From Yokenella regensburgei ATCC 49455 (GTDB lineage: Bacteria; Pseudomonadota; Gammaproteobacteria; Enterobacterales; Enterobacteriaceae): a DNA stretch of 49,219 nucleotides. The stretch lies in NCBI RefSeq assembly GCF_000735455.1, contig NZ_JMPS01000013.1, positions 1 to 49,219 of the forward strand. Reading direction: 5' to 3'. The position numbers were made by a program, and so were the translations under genes. Position 1 is the first letter of the stretch, and each line of letters opens with the position of its first letter. Positions 1 through 11,421 of the stretch are shown in pieces. The notes below the pieces were generated by a model. The model searched no databases. It saw nothing but the letters and a program-made list of their open reading frames with translations, and was not told the DNA's origin.

Positions 1-79
1 GTAATTCTGAAGTGACAAGCATAAATTCAAAAAAACTTATCGTTCGCTTAATTTTCAGTCTCAACGCCGAATTTTAGTG
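1..79. other. Edge intergenic DNA downstream of hemG
   Basis: Short A+T-rich stretch beyond the hemG stop codon. In E. coli the gene after hemG is the 16S rRNA gene of rrnA, so this may be the far upstream flank of an rRNA operon transcribed to the left out of the window. No rRNA sequence, promoter or terminator can be identified in the 79 bases present. Confidence 0.4.
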
Positions 80-613
80 CTATTTGCTCACGAGTTGCGC
101 GATTTGTCGGGCAAAATCGGACACTTGCTGCCAGTCGGTATACACCACTTCTTTATTCGTATCCGTTTCCCCGCCGGTCATCTTCATAATAAGACGAATC
201 ATAAAGCGGTCGTACCAGCGATAGCGGGGATAACGCAGCGCACCAGCAAACACTTCGCACTGCGTTGGCTGCCACGGCGAGTTCAACAGGAACTTGCGCG
301 TGTAGCTGTTGGTCTGCGGCGTACGCTTCTCCGGTTTGCGGGCAACCAGGTTCACGGTGTAAAAAGCACTGGGTAAGGTATTCAGTACCTGCACGTGCTT
401 TTTCACAAAGCTGTCCAGCGATGAATGGAAGTGGCCGTAACGAATAGAAGCCCCAATCACCACGCGATCGTACTGATTCCACATGATGTTGCCAGCCCGG
501 TGGAGATTCATCACCTCCGCATTGACCCCAAGCTCCTTCAGTTCAGAAGCCAGAAAGGAGGCAATCTCGCGGGTTTGCCCATCGCGGGTTGAGAAAAGAA
601 TCAACGTTTTCAA
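80..613 (-). CDS. hemG: Protoporphyrinogen IX dehydrogenase (menaquinone-dependent)
   Basis: A 177-residue flavodoxin-like protein that oxidises protoporphyrinogen IX to protoporphyrin IX, the penultimate heme step, passing electrons to the respiratory quinone pool at the inner membrane. The N-terminus ([18 protein letters not shown]) is the flavodoxin FMN-phosphate loop, and the inserted long loop typical of HemG follows in the second half. E. coli HemG is 181 residues, so this is full length. It begins 12 bases after the trkH stop codon and is the last gene of the pepQ-yigZ-trkH-hemG run. Assignment is by sequence similarity recalled from E. coli plus conserved position. Confidence 0.95.
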   Translation of the reverse strand: MKTLILFSTRDGQTREIASFLASELKELGVNAEVMNLHRAGNIMWNQYDRVVIGASIRYGHFHSSLDSFVKKHVQVLNTLPSAFYTVNLVARKPEKRTPQTNSYTRKFLLNSPWQPTQCEVFAGALRYPRYRWYDRFMIRLIMKMTGGETDTNKEVVYTDWQQVSDFARQIAQLVSK

Positions 614-625
614 CAGATACTCCTG

Positions 626-2077
626 TTATTCGCGCCAGAATGTTGGGGTAAACAGTACCAGCAGCGTAAAGACTTCCAGACGACCGAACAGCATGTTGGC
701 GATAAGGATCCACTTCGCGACCGGATTCATACTAGCAAAGTTATCCGCGACAACCCCAAGCCCAGGCCCGAGGTTGTTCAGCGTCGCTACCACGGAAGCA
801 AAGGCAGAGAAATCATCAACACCTGTGGCGATGATAGCCAGCATGCTGACGATAAAGACCAGCGCATAAGCGGAGAAGAAACCCCACACTGCCTCAAGAA
901 TTCGTTCCGGCAGCGCCCGATTACCCAGCTTAATACTATAGACGGCATTCGGGTGAACCAGACGTTTCAGCTCACGGTTTCCCTGCTTGAACAGCAGCAG
1001 GATACGAATCACCTTCAGGCCACCGCCCGTCGACCCGGCACACCCACCAATAAAGGCAGAACACAGTAATAGCACCGGCAGGAACAGCGGCCAGCGGGCA
1101 ATACTGTCTGTCGTAAAGCCCGCCGTAGTCGCCATCGAGACCACCTGGAAGAAAGCCTGGTTGAGCGTCATCAGCGCGGAGCCATATACATTATGGAACC
1201 ACAGCATCAGGGTACAGATGAGGACCAACGTCAACTGTACACCAATGAACATGCGAAATTCAGGGTCGCGCCAGTACACTTTCAGACTACGCCCGCTCAA
1301 CAAGGAGAAGTGCAGACCGTAGTTACAGCCAGAGATCAGCAGGAAGACCGCGATGATGGTGTTAATCGTTGGGCTATTAAAGAAGCCGACGCTGGCATCG
1401 TGAGTAGAGAACCCACCGATGGCGATGGTCGCGAAGCTATGGCCAATCGCATCGAACGCCGGCATCCCCGCAAACCACAGCGCCAGCGCACAGGCGACTG
1501 TCAGCAGTACATAGATGAGCCATAGTGTTTTCGCCGTTTCGGCGATACGTGGGCGCATCTTGTTGTCTTTAAGCGGACCAGGCATCTCTGCACGATACAG
1601 CTGCATCCCCCCTACTCCAAGGATAGGCAAAATAGCCACCGCCAGGACGATGATCCCCATCCCGCCAAACCACTGCAGCATCTGACGATAGAAAAGGATA
1701 GCGTGGGGTAATGAGTCCAGCCCCACCAGCGTTGTCGCACCGGTGGTGGTCAGGCCGGAGAAAGATTCGAAGAAGGCATCCGTCACCGTCAGGTTTGGCT
1801 GCTCGGCAAAGATAAACGGCAGGGCACCAACGCTTCCCAGCACTGTCCAGAACAGGACGACTATCAGGAACCCTTCACGCGATTTCAGTTCGCGCTTTTC
1901 CCGACGGTTTGGCCACCACAGCAGTGAACCGATAGCCAGCGCGACAAAAAAGGTTTGTGTAAAGGCACGTCCCGCACCATCGCGATAAATCAGTGCCACC
2001 AGTCCAGGAACAATCATCGTTCCCGAGAATAAGATGACCAGTAGTCCAACGATTCGGGTTATGGCGCGAAAATGCAT
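626..2077 (-). CDS. trkH: Trk potassium uptake protein, membrane subunit TrkH
   Basis: A 483-residue polytopic inner-membrane protein of the SKT/Trk superfamily that forms the K+ pore of the Trk system and works with the peripheral NAD-binding TrkA, which is not in this window. Hydrophobic segments run through the whole protein, and four pore-loop motifs are visible, including GLTTTGATT near residue 110, a pore-like TIAIGGFSTHD near 220, TTAGFTTD and GGCAGSTGGG. Length equals the E. coli protein. It lies 41 bases downstream of yigZ and 12 bases before hemG in the same direction, suggesting one transcript from pepQ onward. Confidence 0.96.
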   Translation of the reverse strand: MHFRAITRIVGLLVILFSGTMIVPGLVALIYRDGAGRAFTQTFFVALAIGSLLWWPNRREKRELKSREGFLIVVLFWTVLGSVGALPFIFAEQPNLTVTDAFFESFSGLTTTGATTLVGLDSLPHAILFYRQMLQWFGGMGIIVLAVAILPILGVGGMQLYRAEMPGPLKDNKMRPRIAETAKTLWLIYVLLTVACALALWFAGMPAFDAIGHSFATIAIGGFSTHDASVGFFNSPTINTIIAVFLLISGCNYGLHFSLLSGRSLKVYWRDPEFRMFIGVQLTLVLICTLMLWFHNVYGSALMTLNQAFFQVVSMATTAGFTTDSIARWPLFLPVLLLCSAFIGGCAGSTGGGLKVIRILLLFKQGNRELKRLVHPNAVYSIKLGNRALPERILEAVWGFFSAYALVFIVSMLAIIATGVDDFSAFASVVATLNNLGPGLGVVADNFASMNPVAKWILIANMLFGRLEVFTLLVLFTPTFWRE

Positions 2078-2118
2078 CTCTGGCGCTTCCTTTGATATAC
2101 AAAAAAGTCTGGTGGGGA

Positions 2119-2733
2119 TTATTCGTCAATCTTGAGTAATTGCAATGAACCACGACTAAAATCAGCCAGCTTCGCGGAAAAGTTCGCCACTTCCGAGGCC
2201 GGAAGCGCAACCCGGAGGCTGACATTGACCTGATAATCGCTGTCCGTAATTTTCCCGGAAAACTGGCCCAGCAGCGTTTCAATCCCGCTTAACTGCCCAT
2301 ATTCACACTGCAAAGTATATTCAGTTAACGGCATCTTGCAGAGCGTGGTGAGCTGGCCCAACGCCTGGCTGACGCCACCACCATAGGCTTTCACCAGCCC
2401 GCCGGTCCCCAACAGAATACCGCCGTAGTAACGCACCACGACGGCAGTTATCTCCCCCACGCCGCTGCCCATCAGCTGAGCCAGCATGGGTTTTCCCGCC
2501 GTTCCCGCCGGTTCACCATCATCTGAAAACCCCAGTTGTTGAGAGTCGTCAGGCGCACCCGCCACCCACGCCACACAATGGTGACGGGCATCAGGGTGCT
2601 CAGCCCGAACGGATTCAACAAAGGCTTTCGCCGCTTCAACCCCTTCGGTATGCGCGAGAAGGGTAATAAAGCGGCTCTTTTTAATTTCTTCGACGACAGT
2701 CACCGGCGCCGCCGGTATCAACCAACTCTCCAT
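2119..2733 (-). CDS. yigZ: IMPACT-family protein YigZ
   Basis: A 204-residue protein with an N-terminal UPF0029/IMPACT domain (residues about 1-120, including the DARHHCVAWV and YYGGILLGTGGL motifs) and a C-terminal DUF1949 domain. The family is widespread. The yeast member YIH1 modulates the Gcn2 pathway, while the bacterial function is unproven. The structure of the E. coli protein suggests nucleic-acid or translation-factor contact. The start codon overlaps the pepQ stop by one base (TAATG at 2731-2735), so translation is probably coupled to pepQ. Confidence 0.9.
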   Translation of the reverse strand: MESWLIPAAPVTVVEEIKKSRFITLLAHTEGVEAAKAFVESVRAEHPDARHHCVAWVAGAPDDSQQLGFSDDGEPAGTAGKPMLAQLMGSGVGEITAVVVRYYGGILLGTGGLVKAYGGGVSQALGQLTTLCKMPLTEYTLQCEYGQLSGIETLLGQFSGKITDSDYQVNVSLRVALPASEVANFSAKLADFSRGSLQLLKIDE

Positions 2734-4064
2734 TACGCCAGCTTCAGGTCTCGCGTCATGTTTTCGATGCTGTTTTCATGGATAACCACATTGTCTTCAA
2801 TGCGGATCCCACCGAACGGCTTCAGAGCATCAATTTTCTGCCAGTTGAAGTGTTTGCTGAACTGTCCTTCACGCCATGGAGCCAGCAGTGATTCAATAAA
2901 GTAAATCCCCGGCTCAATAGTCAGGACCATGCGCGGCTCAAGCGTACGGGTACAGCGCAGATAAGGATATTTTGATGGGGCAGCCAGGTGCGTGCCTTTA
3001 TCATCCTGCATGAAGCCTGCAACATCATGTACCTGCAGCCCCAGCGGGTGACCGATACCGTGCGGCATAAACGGTCCGGTAATGTTGTTTTCGACCATCG
3101 CTTCTTCACTCATGCCGGTGATTAGCTGATGTTTACGCAGCAGTTTAGCGATGCGCTGATGGAACTGGATGTGATAATCCACATAGCTGGTACCCGACTT
3201 CATCGTGGCAATCAGCGACAGCTGTTCGTCGTTCACATCTTTTATCAGATGCGCAAAGTCGTTATCACCATGGGCCGCCCAGGTACGGGTCAAGTCAGCC
3301 GCATAGCCGTTATATTCTGCACCAGCATCCAGCAGGAAGCTGCGCAGCTCTGACGGCGCGCGGTGATCGAGTTTGGTGTAATGCAGCACAGAGGCATGTT
3401 CATTCAGCGCCACAATGTTGCTGTACGGCACGTCGGTATCACGATGACCGGTTGCGGTCAGATAGGCGAGGTTAATATCGAACTCGCTCATTCCGGAGAG
3501 GAAAGCCTCATGCGCTGCGCGGTGGCCATTAACCGCCGTTTTCTGCGCTTCACGCATACAGACCAGCTCGTAGTCTGTTTTGTAGGCGCGATAGTAGTGC
3601 AGGTAGTCAATCACCCCTTTCGGGTTGATTTTATCCGCCGGGATCTCAAGGCCCAGTGCGCGCTCCGGTACCGGACCAATATAGGCAATGTTGCCACGCG
3701 CTGCCGGTAACAGGCTGCTGATGCCATCCGCTTTTGGCAGCGCGATCACTTCGACATCTTCAGTCCAGAAAGAGGTTGGTAGCGGTTCGACGTTATGCCA
3801 GTAATCCACCGGCAGATAGAACCACAGCTTCGGTTTGTTGACGCCATCCACCAGCAGCCAGCAGTTTGGCACCTGCGTGACCGGAACCCAGGCCTTGAAC
3901 TGTGGGTTAACTTTGAATGGATAAGGATGGTCGTCGAGGAAAACGTTAACCAGTTCGCCAGAATGAATAAGTAGCGCATCAAGCTTAAAGCGCTCGAGTA
4001 CGTCGCGGGTCCGTTCCTGCAAGGTAACAATATGATTTTTATAGAGTGCAGCCAATGATTCCAT
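2733..4064 (-). CDS. pepQ: Xaa-Pro dipeptidase (prolidase)
   Basis: A 443-residue cytoplasmic metallopeptidase of family M24B that hydrolyses dipeptides with proline in the second position. The C-terminal pita-bread domain shows the dinuclear metal ligands in order: two Asp in [19 protein letters not shown], His in [13 protein letters not shown], Glu in EPGIYF and Glu in [10 protein letters not shown]. Length matches E. coli PepQ. A strong ribosome-binding sequence (AGAAGGG) lies just upstream of the ATG. It is divergent from fadB across 190 bases and heads the pepQ-yigZ-trkH-hemG cluster. Confidence 0.96.
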   Translation of the reverse strand: MESLAALYKNHIVTLQERTRDVLERFKLDALLIHSGELVNVFLDDHPYPFKVNPQFKAWVPVTQVPNCWLLVDGVNKPKLWFYLPVDYWHNVEPLPTSFWTEDVEVIALPKADGISSLLPAARGNIAYIGPVPERALGLEIPADKINPKGVIDYLHYYRAYKTDYELVCMREAQKTAVNGHRAAHEAFLSGMSEFDINLAYLTATGHRDTDVPYSNIVALNEHASVLHYTKLDHRAPSELRSFLLDAGAEYNGYAADLTRTWAAHGDNDFAHLIKDVNDEQLSLIATMKSGTSYVDYHIQFHQRIAKLLRKHQLITGMSEEAMVENNITGPFMPHGIGHPLGLQVHDVAGFMQDDKGTHLAAPSKYPYLRCTRTLEPRMVLTIEPGIYFIESLLAPWREGQFSKHFNWQKIDALKPFGGIRIEDNVVIHENSIENMTRDLKLA

Positions 4065-4211
4065 GTTCTACCCTTCTGTTCTTTTGCCCACAAGTCTCCG
4101 CATCTTAGCACACCTCATTCTGCCTGCGTGATTTCTGCCGAGCGTGATCAAGCTGGCATTTCTTTAAAGACTAATTTGCATTTTATTAACATAAAATCCA
4201 CACTCCGTTTC

Positions 4212-4228
4212 ATCTGGTACGACCAGAT
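4212..4228. promoter_or_regulatory. FadR operator upstream of fadBA
   Basis: The 17-bp sequence ATCTGGTACGACCAGAT is an almost perfect inverted repeat and matches the FadR operator described at E. coli fadB. It ends 26 bases before the fadB ATG. FadR represses fad genes until long-chain acyl-CoA binds it. The site also lies in the pepQ divergent region, but nothing seen suggests that pepQ responds. Confidence 0.88.
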
Positions 4229-4254
4229 TACTTTGCTGGATTCAGGAGACTGAC

Positions 4255-6444
4255 ATGCTCTACAAAGGCGACACCCTGTACCTCGACTGGCTGGAAGATG
4301 GCATTGCCGAACTGGTATTCGATGCCCCCGGCTCGGTCAACAAGCTCGATACCGCAACCGTAGCAAGCCTCGGCAGCGCGCTGGACGTGCTCGAAAAACA
4401 ACATGACTTAAAAGGTCTGCTGCTGCGTTCTGAGAAAGCGGCGTTTATCGTCGGCGCGGATATCACCGAATTCCTGTCGCTGTTCCTGGTCCCTCAGGAG
4501 CAGCTGAGCCAATGGCTGCATTTTGCCAACAGCGTATTTAACCGTCTTGAAGACTTACCGGTACCGACCATCTCCGCCATCAACGGCTATGCGCTGGGTG
4601 GGGGCTGCGAATGTGTACTGGCCACCGACTACCGTCTGGCAACGCCAGATCTGCGTATTGGTCTGCCGGAAACCAAACTGGGCATCATGCCTGGCTTCGG
4701 GGGCTCTGTTCGCATGCCGCGCCTGCTGGGTGCCGACAGCGCACTGGAAATCATCGCAGCCGGAAAAGACGTTGGTGCTGAACAGGCGCTGAAGATTGGT
4801 CTCGTCGATGGCGTGGTCAAAACCGAGAAACTGCGCGATGGTGCCCTTACTATTCTGCGTCAGGCAATTAACGGCGATCTCGACTGGAAAGCGAAACGTC
4901 AGCCGAAGCTTGAGCCGCTGAAGCTTAGCAAAATTGAAGCTGCCATGAGCTTCACCATCGCCAAAGGCATGGTGGCGCAAACTGCCGGAAAACATTACCC
5001 GGCGCCGATGACCGCAGTGAAAACGATTGAAGCGGCTGCAAAACTGGGGCGTGATGAAGCACTGAAGCTGGAAAACCAGAGCTTCGTTCCTCTGGCCCAT
5101 ACTCCTGAAGCCCGTGCGCTGGTCGGTATTTTCCTCAACGACCAATATGTTAAGGGTCAGGCAAAGCATCTGACCAAAAATATCGAAACCCCGAAACAGG
5201 CAGCCGTCCTCGGCGCCGGGATCATGGGTGGCGGTATTGCTTACCAGTCCGCCTGGAAAGGCGTACCGGTGATTATGAAGGATATCAACGACAAATCGCT
5301 GACCCTCGGTATGACCGAAGCCGCCAAACTGCTGAATAAACAGCTGGAACGCGGAAAAATCGACGGTCTGAAACTGGCGGGCGTTATCTCTACTATTCAT
5401 CCAACCCTCGACTACTCTGGTTTTGAGCGTGTCGATGTGGTGGTTGAAGCCGTAGTAGAAAACCCGAAAGTGAAAAAAGCCGTTCTGGCAGAAACCGAAG
5501 ACAAAGTACGCCCTGACGCGGTACTGGCTTCCAACACCTCGACCATTCCGATTAGCGAACTGGCAAGCGTGCTGAAGCGGCCGGAAAACTTCTGCGGCAT
5601 GCACTTCTTCAACCCGGTACACCGTATGCCGTTGGTGGAAGTCATCCGCGGCGAGAAAACCGCCGACAGCACCATTGCTAAAGTGGTGGCGTGGGCGAGC
5701 AAAATGGGCAAAACCCCTATCGTGGTCAATGATTGCCCAGGCTTCTTCGTCAACCGCGTACTGTTCCCTTACTTCGCTGGTTTCAGCCAGCTGCTGCGCG
5801 ACGGGGCTGATTTCCGCAAAGTCGACAAAGTGATGGAGAAACAATTCGGCTGGCCGATGGGTCCGGCTTATCTCCTCGACGTGGTCGGTATCGACACGGC
5901 GCACCATGCACAGGCCGTGATGGCAGCTGGCTTCCCGCAGCGCATGCAGAAAGATTACCGCGACGCCATTGATGCGCTGTTTGACGCCAGCCGCTACGGG
6001 CAGAAAAACGGCCTCGGCTTCTGGCGCTACACCGCAGATAGCAAAGGCAAGCCGAAGAAAGAAGAAGATCCGGCGGTGGATAGCCTGCTGGCTGACGTGA
6101 GCAAAGCAAAACGCGACTTCAGCGACGAGGAAATCATCGCCCGGATGATGATCCCGATGGTCAACGAAGTTGTCCGTTGCCTCGAGGAAGGCATTATCGC
6201 AAGCCCTGCGGAAGCGGATATGGCGCTGGTGTATGGCTTAGGCTTCCCTCCGTTCCACGGCGGCGCATTCCGCTGGCTGGACACGCTCGGCAGCGCGAAA
6301 TATCTCGATATGGCGCAGCAGTATGAGCACCTGGGCCCGTTGTATCAGGTTCCGGAAGGTCTGCGTACCAAAGCGCGTCATAACGAAGCGTACTATCCCC
6401 CGGTTGAACCTGCCCGCCCGGTGGGTGAGCTGAAAAAGGCTTAA
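4255..6444 (+). CDS. fadB: Fatty acid oxidation complex, alpha subunit
   Basis: A 729-residue multifunctional protein with enoyl-CoA hydratase, delta3-cis-delta2-trans-enoyl-CoA isomerase and 3-hydroxyacyl-CoA epimerase activity in the N-terminal crotonase domain, and L-3-hydroxyacyl-CoA dehydrogenase in the C-terminal half. The hydratase glutamates Glu119 and Glu139 are present (GGGCE, LPETKLG). The NAD loop [11 protein letters not shown] starts near residue 317, and [13 protein letters not shown] carries the dehydrogenase catalytic His. It forms an alpha2beta2 complex with FadA, encoded 9 bases downstream. AGGAG at 4244-4248 is the ribosome-binding site. A FadR operator precedes the gene, so it should be induced by long-chain fatty acids. 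Confidence 0.97.
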   Translation: MLYKGDTLYLDWLEDGIAELVFDAPGSVNKLDTATVASLGSALDVLEKQHDLKGLLLRSEKAAFIVGADITEFLSLFLVPQEQLSQWLHFANSVFNRLEDLPVPTISAINGYALGGGCECVLATDYRLATPDLRIGLPETKLGIMPGFGGSVRMPRLLGADSALEIIAAGKDVGAEQALKIGLVDGVVKTEKLRDGALTILRQAINGDLDWKAKRQPKLEPLKLSKIEAAMSFTIAKGMVAQTAGKHYPAPMTAVKTIEAAAKLGRDEALKLENQSFVPLAHTPEARALVGIFLNDQYVKGQAKHLTKNIETPKQAAVLGAGIMGGGIAYQSAWKGVPVIMKDINDKSLTLGMTEAAKLLNKQLERGKIDGLKLAGVISTIHPTLDYSGFERVDVVVEAVVENPKVKKAVLAETEDKVRPDAVLASNTSTIPISELASVLKRPENFCGMHFFNPVHRMPLVEVIRGEKTADSTIAKVVAWASKMGKTPIVVNDCPGFFVNRVLFPYFAGFSQLLRDGADFRKVDKVMEKQFGWPMGPAYLLDVVGIDTAHHAQAVMAAGFPQRMQKDYRDAIDALFDASRYGQKNGLGFWRYTADSKGKPKKEEDPAVDSLLADVSKAKRDFSDEEIIARMMIPMVNEVVRCLEEGIIASPAEADMALVYGLGFPPFHGGAFRWLDTLGSAKYLDMAQQYEHLGPLYQVPEGLRTKARHNEAYYPPVEPARPVGELKKA

Positions 6445-7615
<1,171 letters not shown>

Positions 7616-7617
<2 letters not shown>

Positions 7618-7641
7618 TAAAAAGCCGGGCCACGGCCCGGC
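7616..7641 (-). terminator. Rho-independent terminator of ubiD-fre
   Basis: Read on the minus strand, a perfect 7-bp G+C stem (GCCGGGC/GCCCGGC at 7635-7641 and 7624-7630) with a 4-base loop is followed by TTTTTATTA. It lies 57 bases past the fre stop and overlaps the fadA stop codon region, so the terminator for minus-strand transcripts sits at the very end of fadA. Confidence 0.75.
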
Positions 7642-7662
7642 ATCAGTTTAGTTGCCGTTCTT

Positions 7663-7687
7663 CCCGCCTGTCAGGGGCGGGTTTTTT
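7663..7687 (+). terminator. Rho-independent terminator of fadBA
   Basis: The stem CCCGCC (7663-7668) pairs with GGCGGG (7676-7681) and is followed directly by six T residues. It lies 45 bases after the fadA stop and just before the end of the convergent gene fre, so it ends the fadBA transcript before it enters fre. Confidence 0.8.
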
Positions 7688-7697
7688 ATTTCTATTT

Positions 7698-8399
7698 CTA
7701 AATAAAGGAGAAAGCGTCGCCAAACAGGCGATCTTCACGCGCATCGCGTTCATTGCAGAACAGATCGCGGGCAATTTTCGCCATCTCGAAGCGGCCAGCG
7801 ATATAGATATCGTGCTCGGCCAGCGTACCAAAATCCTGCAGAACCGCCGTCAGTACCGTTCCGGTACGTCCGCGCCAGCCCTCTTCCGGCTGCTCCACCA
7901 CAGGTTCGATGCGCAGATTCGGATGGTTGACCGATAACGCCTCAAGCTCAGAGAGATCGTAGAGATGTTTTTCTTCACGACCGCCCCAGTAGATAACCAC
8001 GTCGCGGTTCGGATCCTGCGCCAGTGCGGTCAGCAGAATCGAACGCACGTAAGAGAAGCCCGTCCCGCCAGCAATCAGGATCAGCGGACGCTGCTCGTCG
8101 TCGCGTAGCCAGGCATCGCCGTGAGGAATATCGACAACCACTTCGCGCTCTTTCAGGATCCTGTCCATCACGGCCATGGCGTACAGGTTGAGCTCAGATG
8201 CACCAATATGCAGCTCAATAAATTCCTGTTCAGCAGGCGTGGAGGCCATAGAGAACGGGCGCTTATCGCGCTCATCCATCACCACCATCAGATACTGACC
8301 GGCGCGAAACGAAAACGGGGCTTCCGGTACTAAACGTACGCGATAAACAGTGTCGGTGATGGCATCTACCGAGGTCACTTTACAGCTTAAGGTTGTCAT
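7698..8399 (-). CDS. fre: NAD(P)H-flavin reductase
   Basis: A 233-residue ferredoxin-reductase-family enzyme that reduces free FMN/FAD/riboflavin with NAD(P)H. The flavins supply reduced flavin to other enzymes, iron reduction and, next door, UbiD's prenylated flavin chemistry. The flavin-binding signature RPFSMAS lies near residue 46, and the nucleotide-binding glycine motif GGTGFSY near 110. Length equals E. coli Fre. A strong AGAGGGAG precedes the ATG. It follows ubiD by 38 bases in the same direction, consistent with co-transcription. Confidence 0.95.
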   Translation of the reverse strand: MTTLSCKVTSVDAITDTVYRVRLVPEAPFSFRAGQYLMVVMDERDKRPFSMASTPAEQEFIELHIGASELNLYAMAVMDRILKEREVVVDIPHGDAWLRDDEQRPLILIAGGTGFSYVRSILLTALAQDPNRDVVIYWGGREEKHLYDLSELEALSVNHPNLRIEPVVEQPEEGWRGRTGTVLTAVLQDFGTLAEHDIYIAGRFEMAKIARDLFCNERDAREDRLFGDAFSFI

Positions 8400-8437
8400 G
8401 CGCTCCCTCTGTCGGGTCTGTTAGGCAAAACGGTCTC

Positions 8438-9919
8438 TCAACTTTTACCGTCATTCATGATGGCCAGTTCATCCCAGATGGCGTCGATACGCGCCGTGAC
8501 GTTGGGATCTTTTTTGATAGGACGTCCCCACTCACGCTGGGTTTCTCCCGGCCATTTGTTTGTGGCATCCAGCCCCATTTTTGAACCCAGGCCGGAAACC
8601 GGCGAGGCAAAATCCAGATAATCAATTGGCGTATTTTCAACAAGCACCGTATCACGGGCCGGATCCATACGTGTCGTAATCGCCCAGATAACGTCGTTCC
8701 AGTCACGCGCGTTAACGTCATCATCGCAGACGATCACAAATTTAGTGTACATAAACTGGCGCAGAAACGACCAAACGCCCATCATGACGCGTTTTGCATG
8801 TCCGGCGTACTGTTTTTTCATCGTCACGACGGCAAGGCGGTATGAACAGCCTTCCGGCGGCAGATAAAAATCGACAATTTCCGGGAACTGCTTTTGCAGA
8901 ATGGGTACGAAAACTTCATTAAGCGCTACGCCCAGCACCGCCGGTTCATCTGGCGGACGCCCGGTATAGGTAGAGTGATAAATAGCATCTTCGCGCTGCG
9001 TGATGTGTGTGACAGTAAAGACCGGGAAACTATCCACTTCATTGTAGTAGCCCGTATGATCGCCATAAGGACCTTCCGGCGCCATCTCGCCCGGCTCAAT
9101 ATAACCTTCAAGGACAATCTCTGCGCTGGCAGGCACCTCAAGATCGTTCGAAATGCATTTCACCACTTCGGTTTTAGTGCCACGCAGCAGTCCGGCAAAC
9201 GCGTATTCAGACAGCGTGTCCGGTACTGGCGTCACGGCGCCGAGGATGGTTGCCGGGTCGGCCCCCAGCGCAACGGAAACCGGGAAGCGTTCGCCCGGAT
9301 GCGCTGCACACCACTCCTGATAATCCAGCGCACCGCCACGATGGGACAACCAACGCATGATGAGCTTGTTTTTGCCGATCAGCTGTTGGCGATAAATCCC
9401 GAGATTTTGCCGCTCCTTGTGCGGACCACGGGTGACGGTCAGTCCCCAGGTGATGAGCGGTGCAGCATCTTCCGGCCAGCAGGTCATGACAGGAATTCGC
9501 GTCAAATCGACTTCGTCGCCAGACATCACTTTTTGCTGGCAAGGTGCGCCACGCAGACGCCTGGTCGGCATGTTCAACACCTGCTTGAACTGCGGCAGCT
9601 TATCAAACAGGTCACGGAAACCTTTTGGCGGCTCCGGCTCTTTCAGGAAGGCCAGCAGCTTACCAACCTCACGCAACGCGCTGACGTCTTCCTGCCCCAT
9701 TCCCATCGCCACACGTTTCGGAGTGCCAAACAGATTGCACAGCACCGGCATGCTGTAACCCTTTGGGTTTTCAAACAGCAGCGCCGGACCACCGGCACGC
9801 AGGGTACGATCGGCAATCTCAGTGATTTCGAGGTGGGGGTCAACCGGCAGCGAGATGCGTTTCAGTTCGCCCTGCTGTTCCAGCAATGTCAGAAAGTCGC
9901 GTAGGTCGTTGTATTTCAT
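8438..9919 (-). CDS. ubiD: 3-octaprenyl-4-hydroxybenzoate decarboxylase
   Basis: A 493-residue decarboxylase that removes the ring carboxylate of 3-polyprenyl-4-hydroxybenzoate in ubiquinone synthesis, using the prenylated FMN cofactor made by UbiX. The family core [12 protein letters not shown], containing the catalytic Glu, and the prFMN-binding stretch around [17 protein letters not shown] are intact. E. coli UbiD is annotated with four extra N-terminal residues (MDAMKYND). Here no ATG exists at that upstream position, so the start is the MKYNDLRD methionine. Divergent from rfaH. Confidence 0.96.
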   Translation of the reverse strand: MKYNDLRDFLTLLEQQGELKRISLPVDPHLEITEIADRTLRAGGPALLFENPKGYSMPVLCNLFGTPKRVAMGMGQEDVSALREVGKLLAFLKEPEPPKGFRDLFDKLPQFKQVLNMPTRRLRGAPCQQKVMSGDEVDLTRIPVMTCWPEDAAPLITWGLTVTRGPHKERQNLGIYRQQLIGKNKLIMRWLSHRGGALDYQEWCAAHPGERFPVSVALGADPATILGAVTPVPDTLSEYAFAGLLRGTKTEVVKCISNDLEVPASAEIVLEGYIEPGEMAPEGPYGDHTGYYNEVDSFPVFTVTHITQREDAIYHSTYTGRPPDEPAVLGVALNEVFVPILQKQFPEIVDFYLPPEGCSYRLAVVTMKKQYAGHAKRVMMGVWSFLRQFMYTKFVIVCDDDVNARDWNDVIWAITTRMDPARDTVLVENTPIDYLDFASPVSGLGSKMGLDATNKWPGETQREWGRPIKKDPNVTARIDAIWDELAIMNDGKS

Positions 9920-10099
9920 GGAGTACGTTATGGCCTCTTGATAAGCGATTCATTATACGGTGTTCGCCAACGTGATGCTGTATTTTTGTTAAATTAGCGT
10001 GAAGTACCACAATTCGGCGAAAACTCGCGGTGATATTCAATTTAGCGATCGTCCCTGGCATTTGTTATGCTTGCCGCGAGTTAACGGGAAAGAGTGATT

Positions 10100-10588
10100 A
10101 TGCAAGCCTGGTATTTACTGTACTGCAAACGTGGGCAGCTGTTGCGTGCTCAGGAACATCTGGAGCGCCAGGCCGTGCATTGCCTGACACCGATGATCAC
10201 CCTGGAGAAAATCGTCCGGGGCAAAAGGACGTCCGTTAACGAACCTCTGTTCCCGAACTATATGTTTGTCGAATTCGACCCTGAGGTTATCCACACCACC
10301 ACCATCAACGCCACCCGCGGCGTCAGCCACTTCGTTCGCTTTGGCTCTCAGCCTGCGACGGTACCTTCTGCCGTTATTCACCAGCTTTCAGTCAACCCGC
10401 CGGAAGGCATCATCGATCCTGATACGCCCTGGCCTGGCGATAGTGTGGTGATTACCGAAGGCGCTTTCGAAGGCCTGCAGGCGATATTCACCGAGCCGGA
10501 TGGCGAAGCGCGCTCCATGCTGCTGTTGAACCTGCTCAACAAACAGGTGCTGCAGAGCGTTAAAAATACCGATTTCCGTAAAAGCTGA
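10100..10588 (+). CDS. rfaH: Transcription antiterminator RfaH
   Basis: A 162-residue NusG paralogue. The N-terminal NGN domain (residues 1-100) binds RNA polymerase paused at ops elements in LPS, capsule and conjugation operons, suppressing pausing and Rho termination. The C-terminal domain (about 115-162) refolds from helix to KOW barrel to recruit ribosomes. The ATG at 10100 ([14 protein letters not shown]) matches the E. coli start. A GTG two codons earlier (10094) is also open but less likely. It is divergent from ubiD and convergent with tatD, which ends 8 bases away. No ops element was noticed in this window. Confidence 0.95.
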   Translation: MQAWYLLYCKRGQLLRAQEHLERQAVHCLTPMITLEKIVRGKRTSVNEPLFPNYMFVEFDPEVIHTTTINATRGVSHFVRFGSQPATVPSAVIHQLSVNPPEGIIDPDTPWPGDSVVITEGAFEGLQAIFTEPDGEARSMLLLNLLNKQVLQSVKNTDFRKS

Positions 10589-10596
10589 GCCGCAGA

Positions 10597-11379
10597 TCAG
10601 AACGCCACGCCAAACAGTTTTCTGGCATTGTCGTCCGTTACCGTTTCCAGCCACTGCGCCTCTTCGCCCCGCCAGTGCGCGATACGCTCCATAATGTGGG
10701 CAAGATGCATCGGCTCATTACGCCTTGAGGCAGGCTTCGGCGACAAATCACGCGGGAGCAGGTACGGGGCATCGGTTTCAATCAGCAGGCGTTCTGCCGG
10801 AATGTGCGGCAGCATCTCACGCAGTTCCATTCCCCGACGCTCATCGCACACCCATCCGGTGATCCCAATGTACAGACCGTGGTCGACGCATGCCTGCATC
10901 TCTTCCCGGCTACCGGTAAAACAGTGTACGACTGCACCTGGCAGTTGACTCAGCCAGGGTTCCAGCAGCGCCAGAAAGCGCACGTGGGCATCACGACAGT
11001 GCAGGAACACCGGCATATTAAGTTCGGCCGCCAGCGCCAGCTGCGCGCTGAACGCATATTCCTGCTCCTGCGGCGTCGAAAAGTTACGATTGAAGTCGAG
11101 GCCGCATTCACCGATAGCCACCACGCCAGGCTGCTGTGCCAGCTGCCGCAGGGCATCGGCAGTTTGCGGGGTCCAGTGGCTGCTGTCGTGCGGGTGAACT
11201 CCAGCCGTAGACCAGCAGCGCGCATAGCGTTGAGTCAGACGCTGCGCTTCGGTGCTTTCGTGCAGATTCGTGCCGGTGAGCAGCATACCGCTGACTCCAG
11301 CCTCACGGGCGCGGGCAACCACATCATCCCTGTCTTTGGCGAACTGCGGGCTGGTCAGGTTTATGCCAATATCAAACAT
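10597..11379 (-). CDS. tatD: TatD-family metal-dependent deoxyribonuclease
   Basis: A 260-residue TIM-barrel nuclease with 3'-5' exonuclease activity reported for E. coli TatD; it is not needed for Tat export. Metal-site motifs [20 protein letters not shown] and ETDAPY are visible. The N-terminal HxH seen in TatD paralogues is replaced by DIGINLTS, as in E. coli TatD. I chose the ATG at 11379 because GGGGAT lies 6 bases upstream and the protein then begins MFDIG like E. coli. An in-frame ATG at 11391 would add four residues. It is the last gene of the tat operon, separated from tatC by a strong hairpin. Confidence 0.93.
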   Translation of the reverse strand: MFDIGINLTSPQFAKDRDDVVARAREAGVSGMLLTGTNLHESTEAQRLTQRYARCWSTAGVHPHDSSHWTPQTADALRQLAQQPGVVAIGECGLDFNRNFSTPQEQEYAFSAQLALAAELNMPVFLHCRDAHVRFLALLEPWLSQLPGAVVHCFTGSREEMQACVDHGLYIGITGWVCDERRGMELREMLPHIPAERLLIETDAPYLLPRDLSPKPASRRNEPMHLAHIMERIAHWRGEEAQWLETVTDDNARKLFGVAF

Positions 11380-11394
11380 GCTAATCCCCATATG

Positions 11395-11418
11395 ACAACC
11401 GCCCTGACGGGCGGTTGT
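11395..11418 (-). promoter_or_regulatory. Intercistronic hairpin between tatC and tatD
   Basis: A perfect 10-bp stem (ACAACCGCCC at 11395-11404 with GGGCGGTTGT at 11409-11418) and a 4-base loop begins 3 bases after the tatC stop and ends 7 bases before the tatD ribosome-binding GGGG. No T-tract follows on either strand, so a simple intrinsic terminator is unlikely. A role in mRNA processing, 3'-end protection of tatABC or lowering tatD expression is inferred. Confidence 0.7.
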
Positions 11419-11421
11419 TGA

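Noticed and set aside
4555-5907. 450-codon open frame antisense to fadB
   Set aside because: Its composition (rich in His, Arg, Phe, Gln) is what the complement of a G+C-rich gene gives; no ribosome-binding site or recognisable domain, and fadB is certain on the other strand.
8894-9904. 336-codon open frame antisense to ubiD
   Set aside because: Shadow of ubiD with low-complexity basic composition and no family resemblance.
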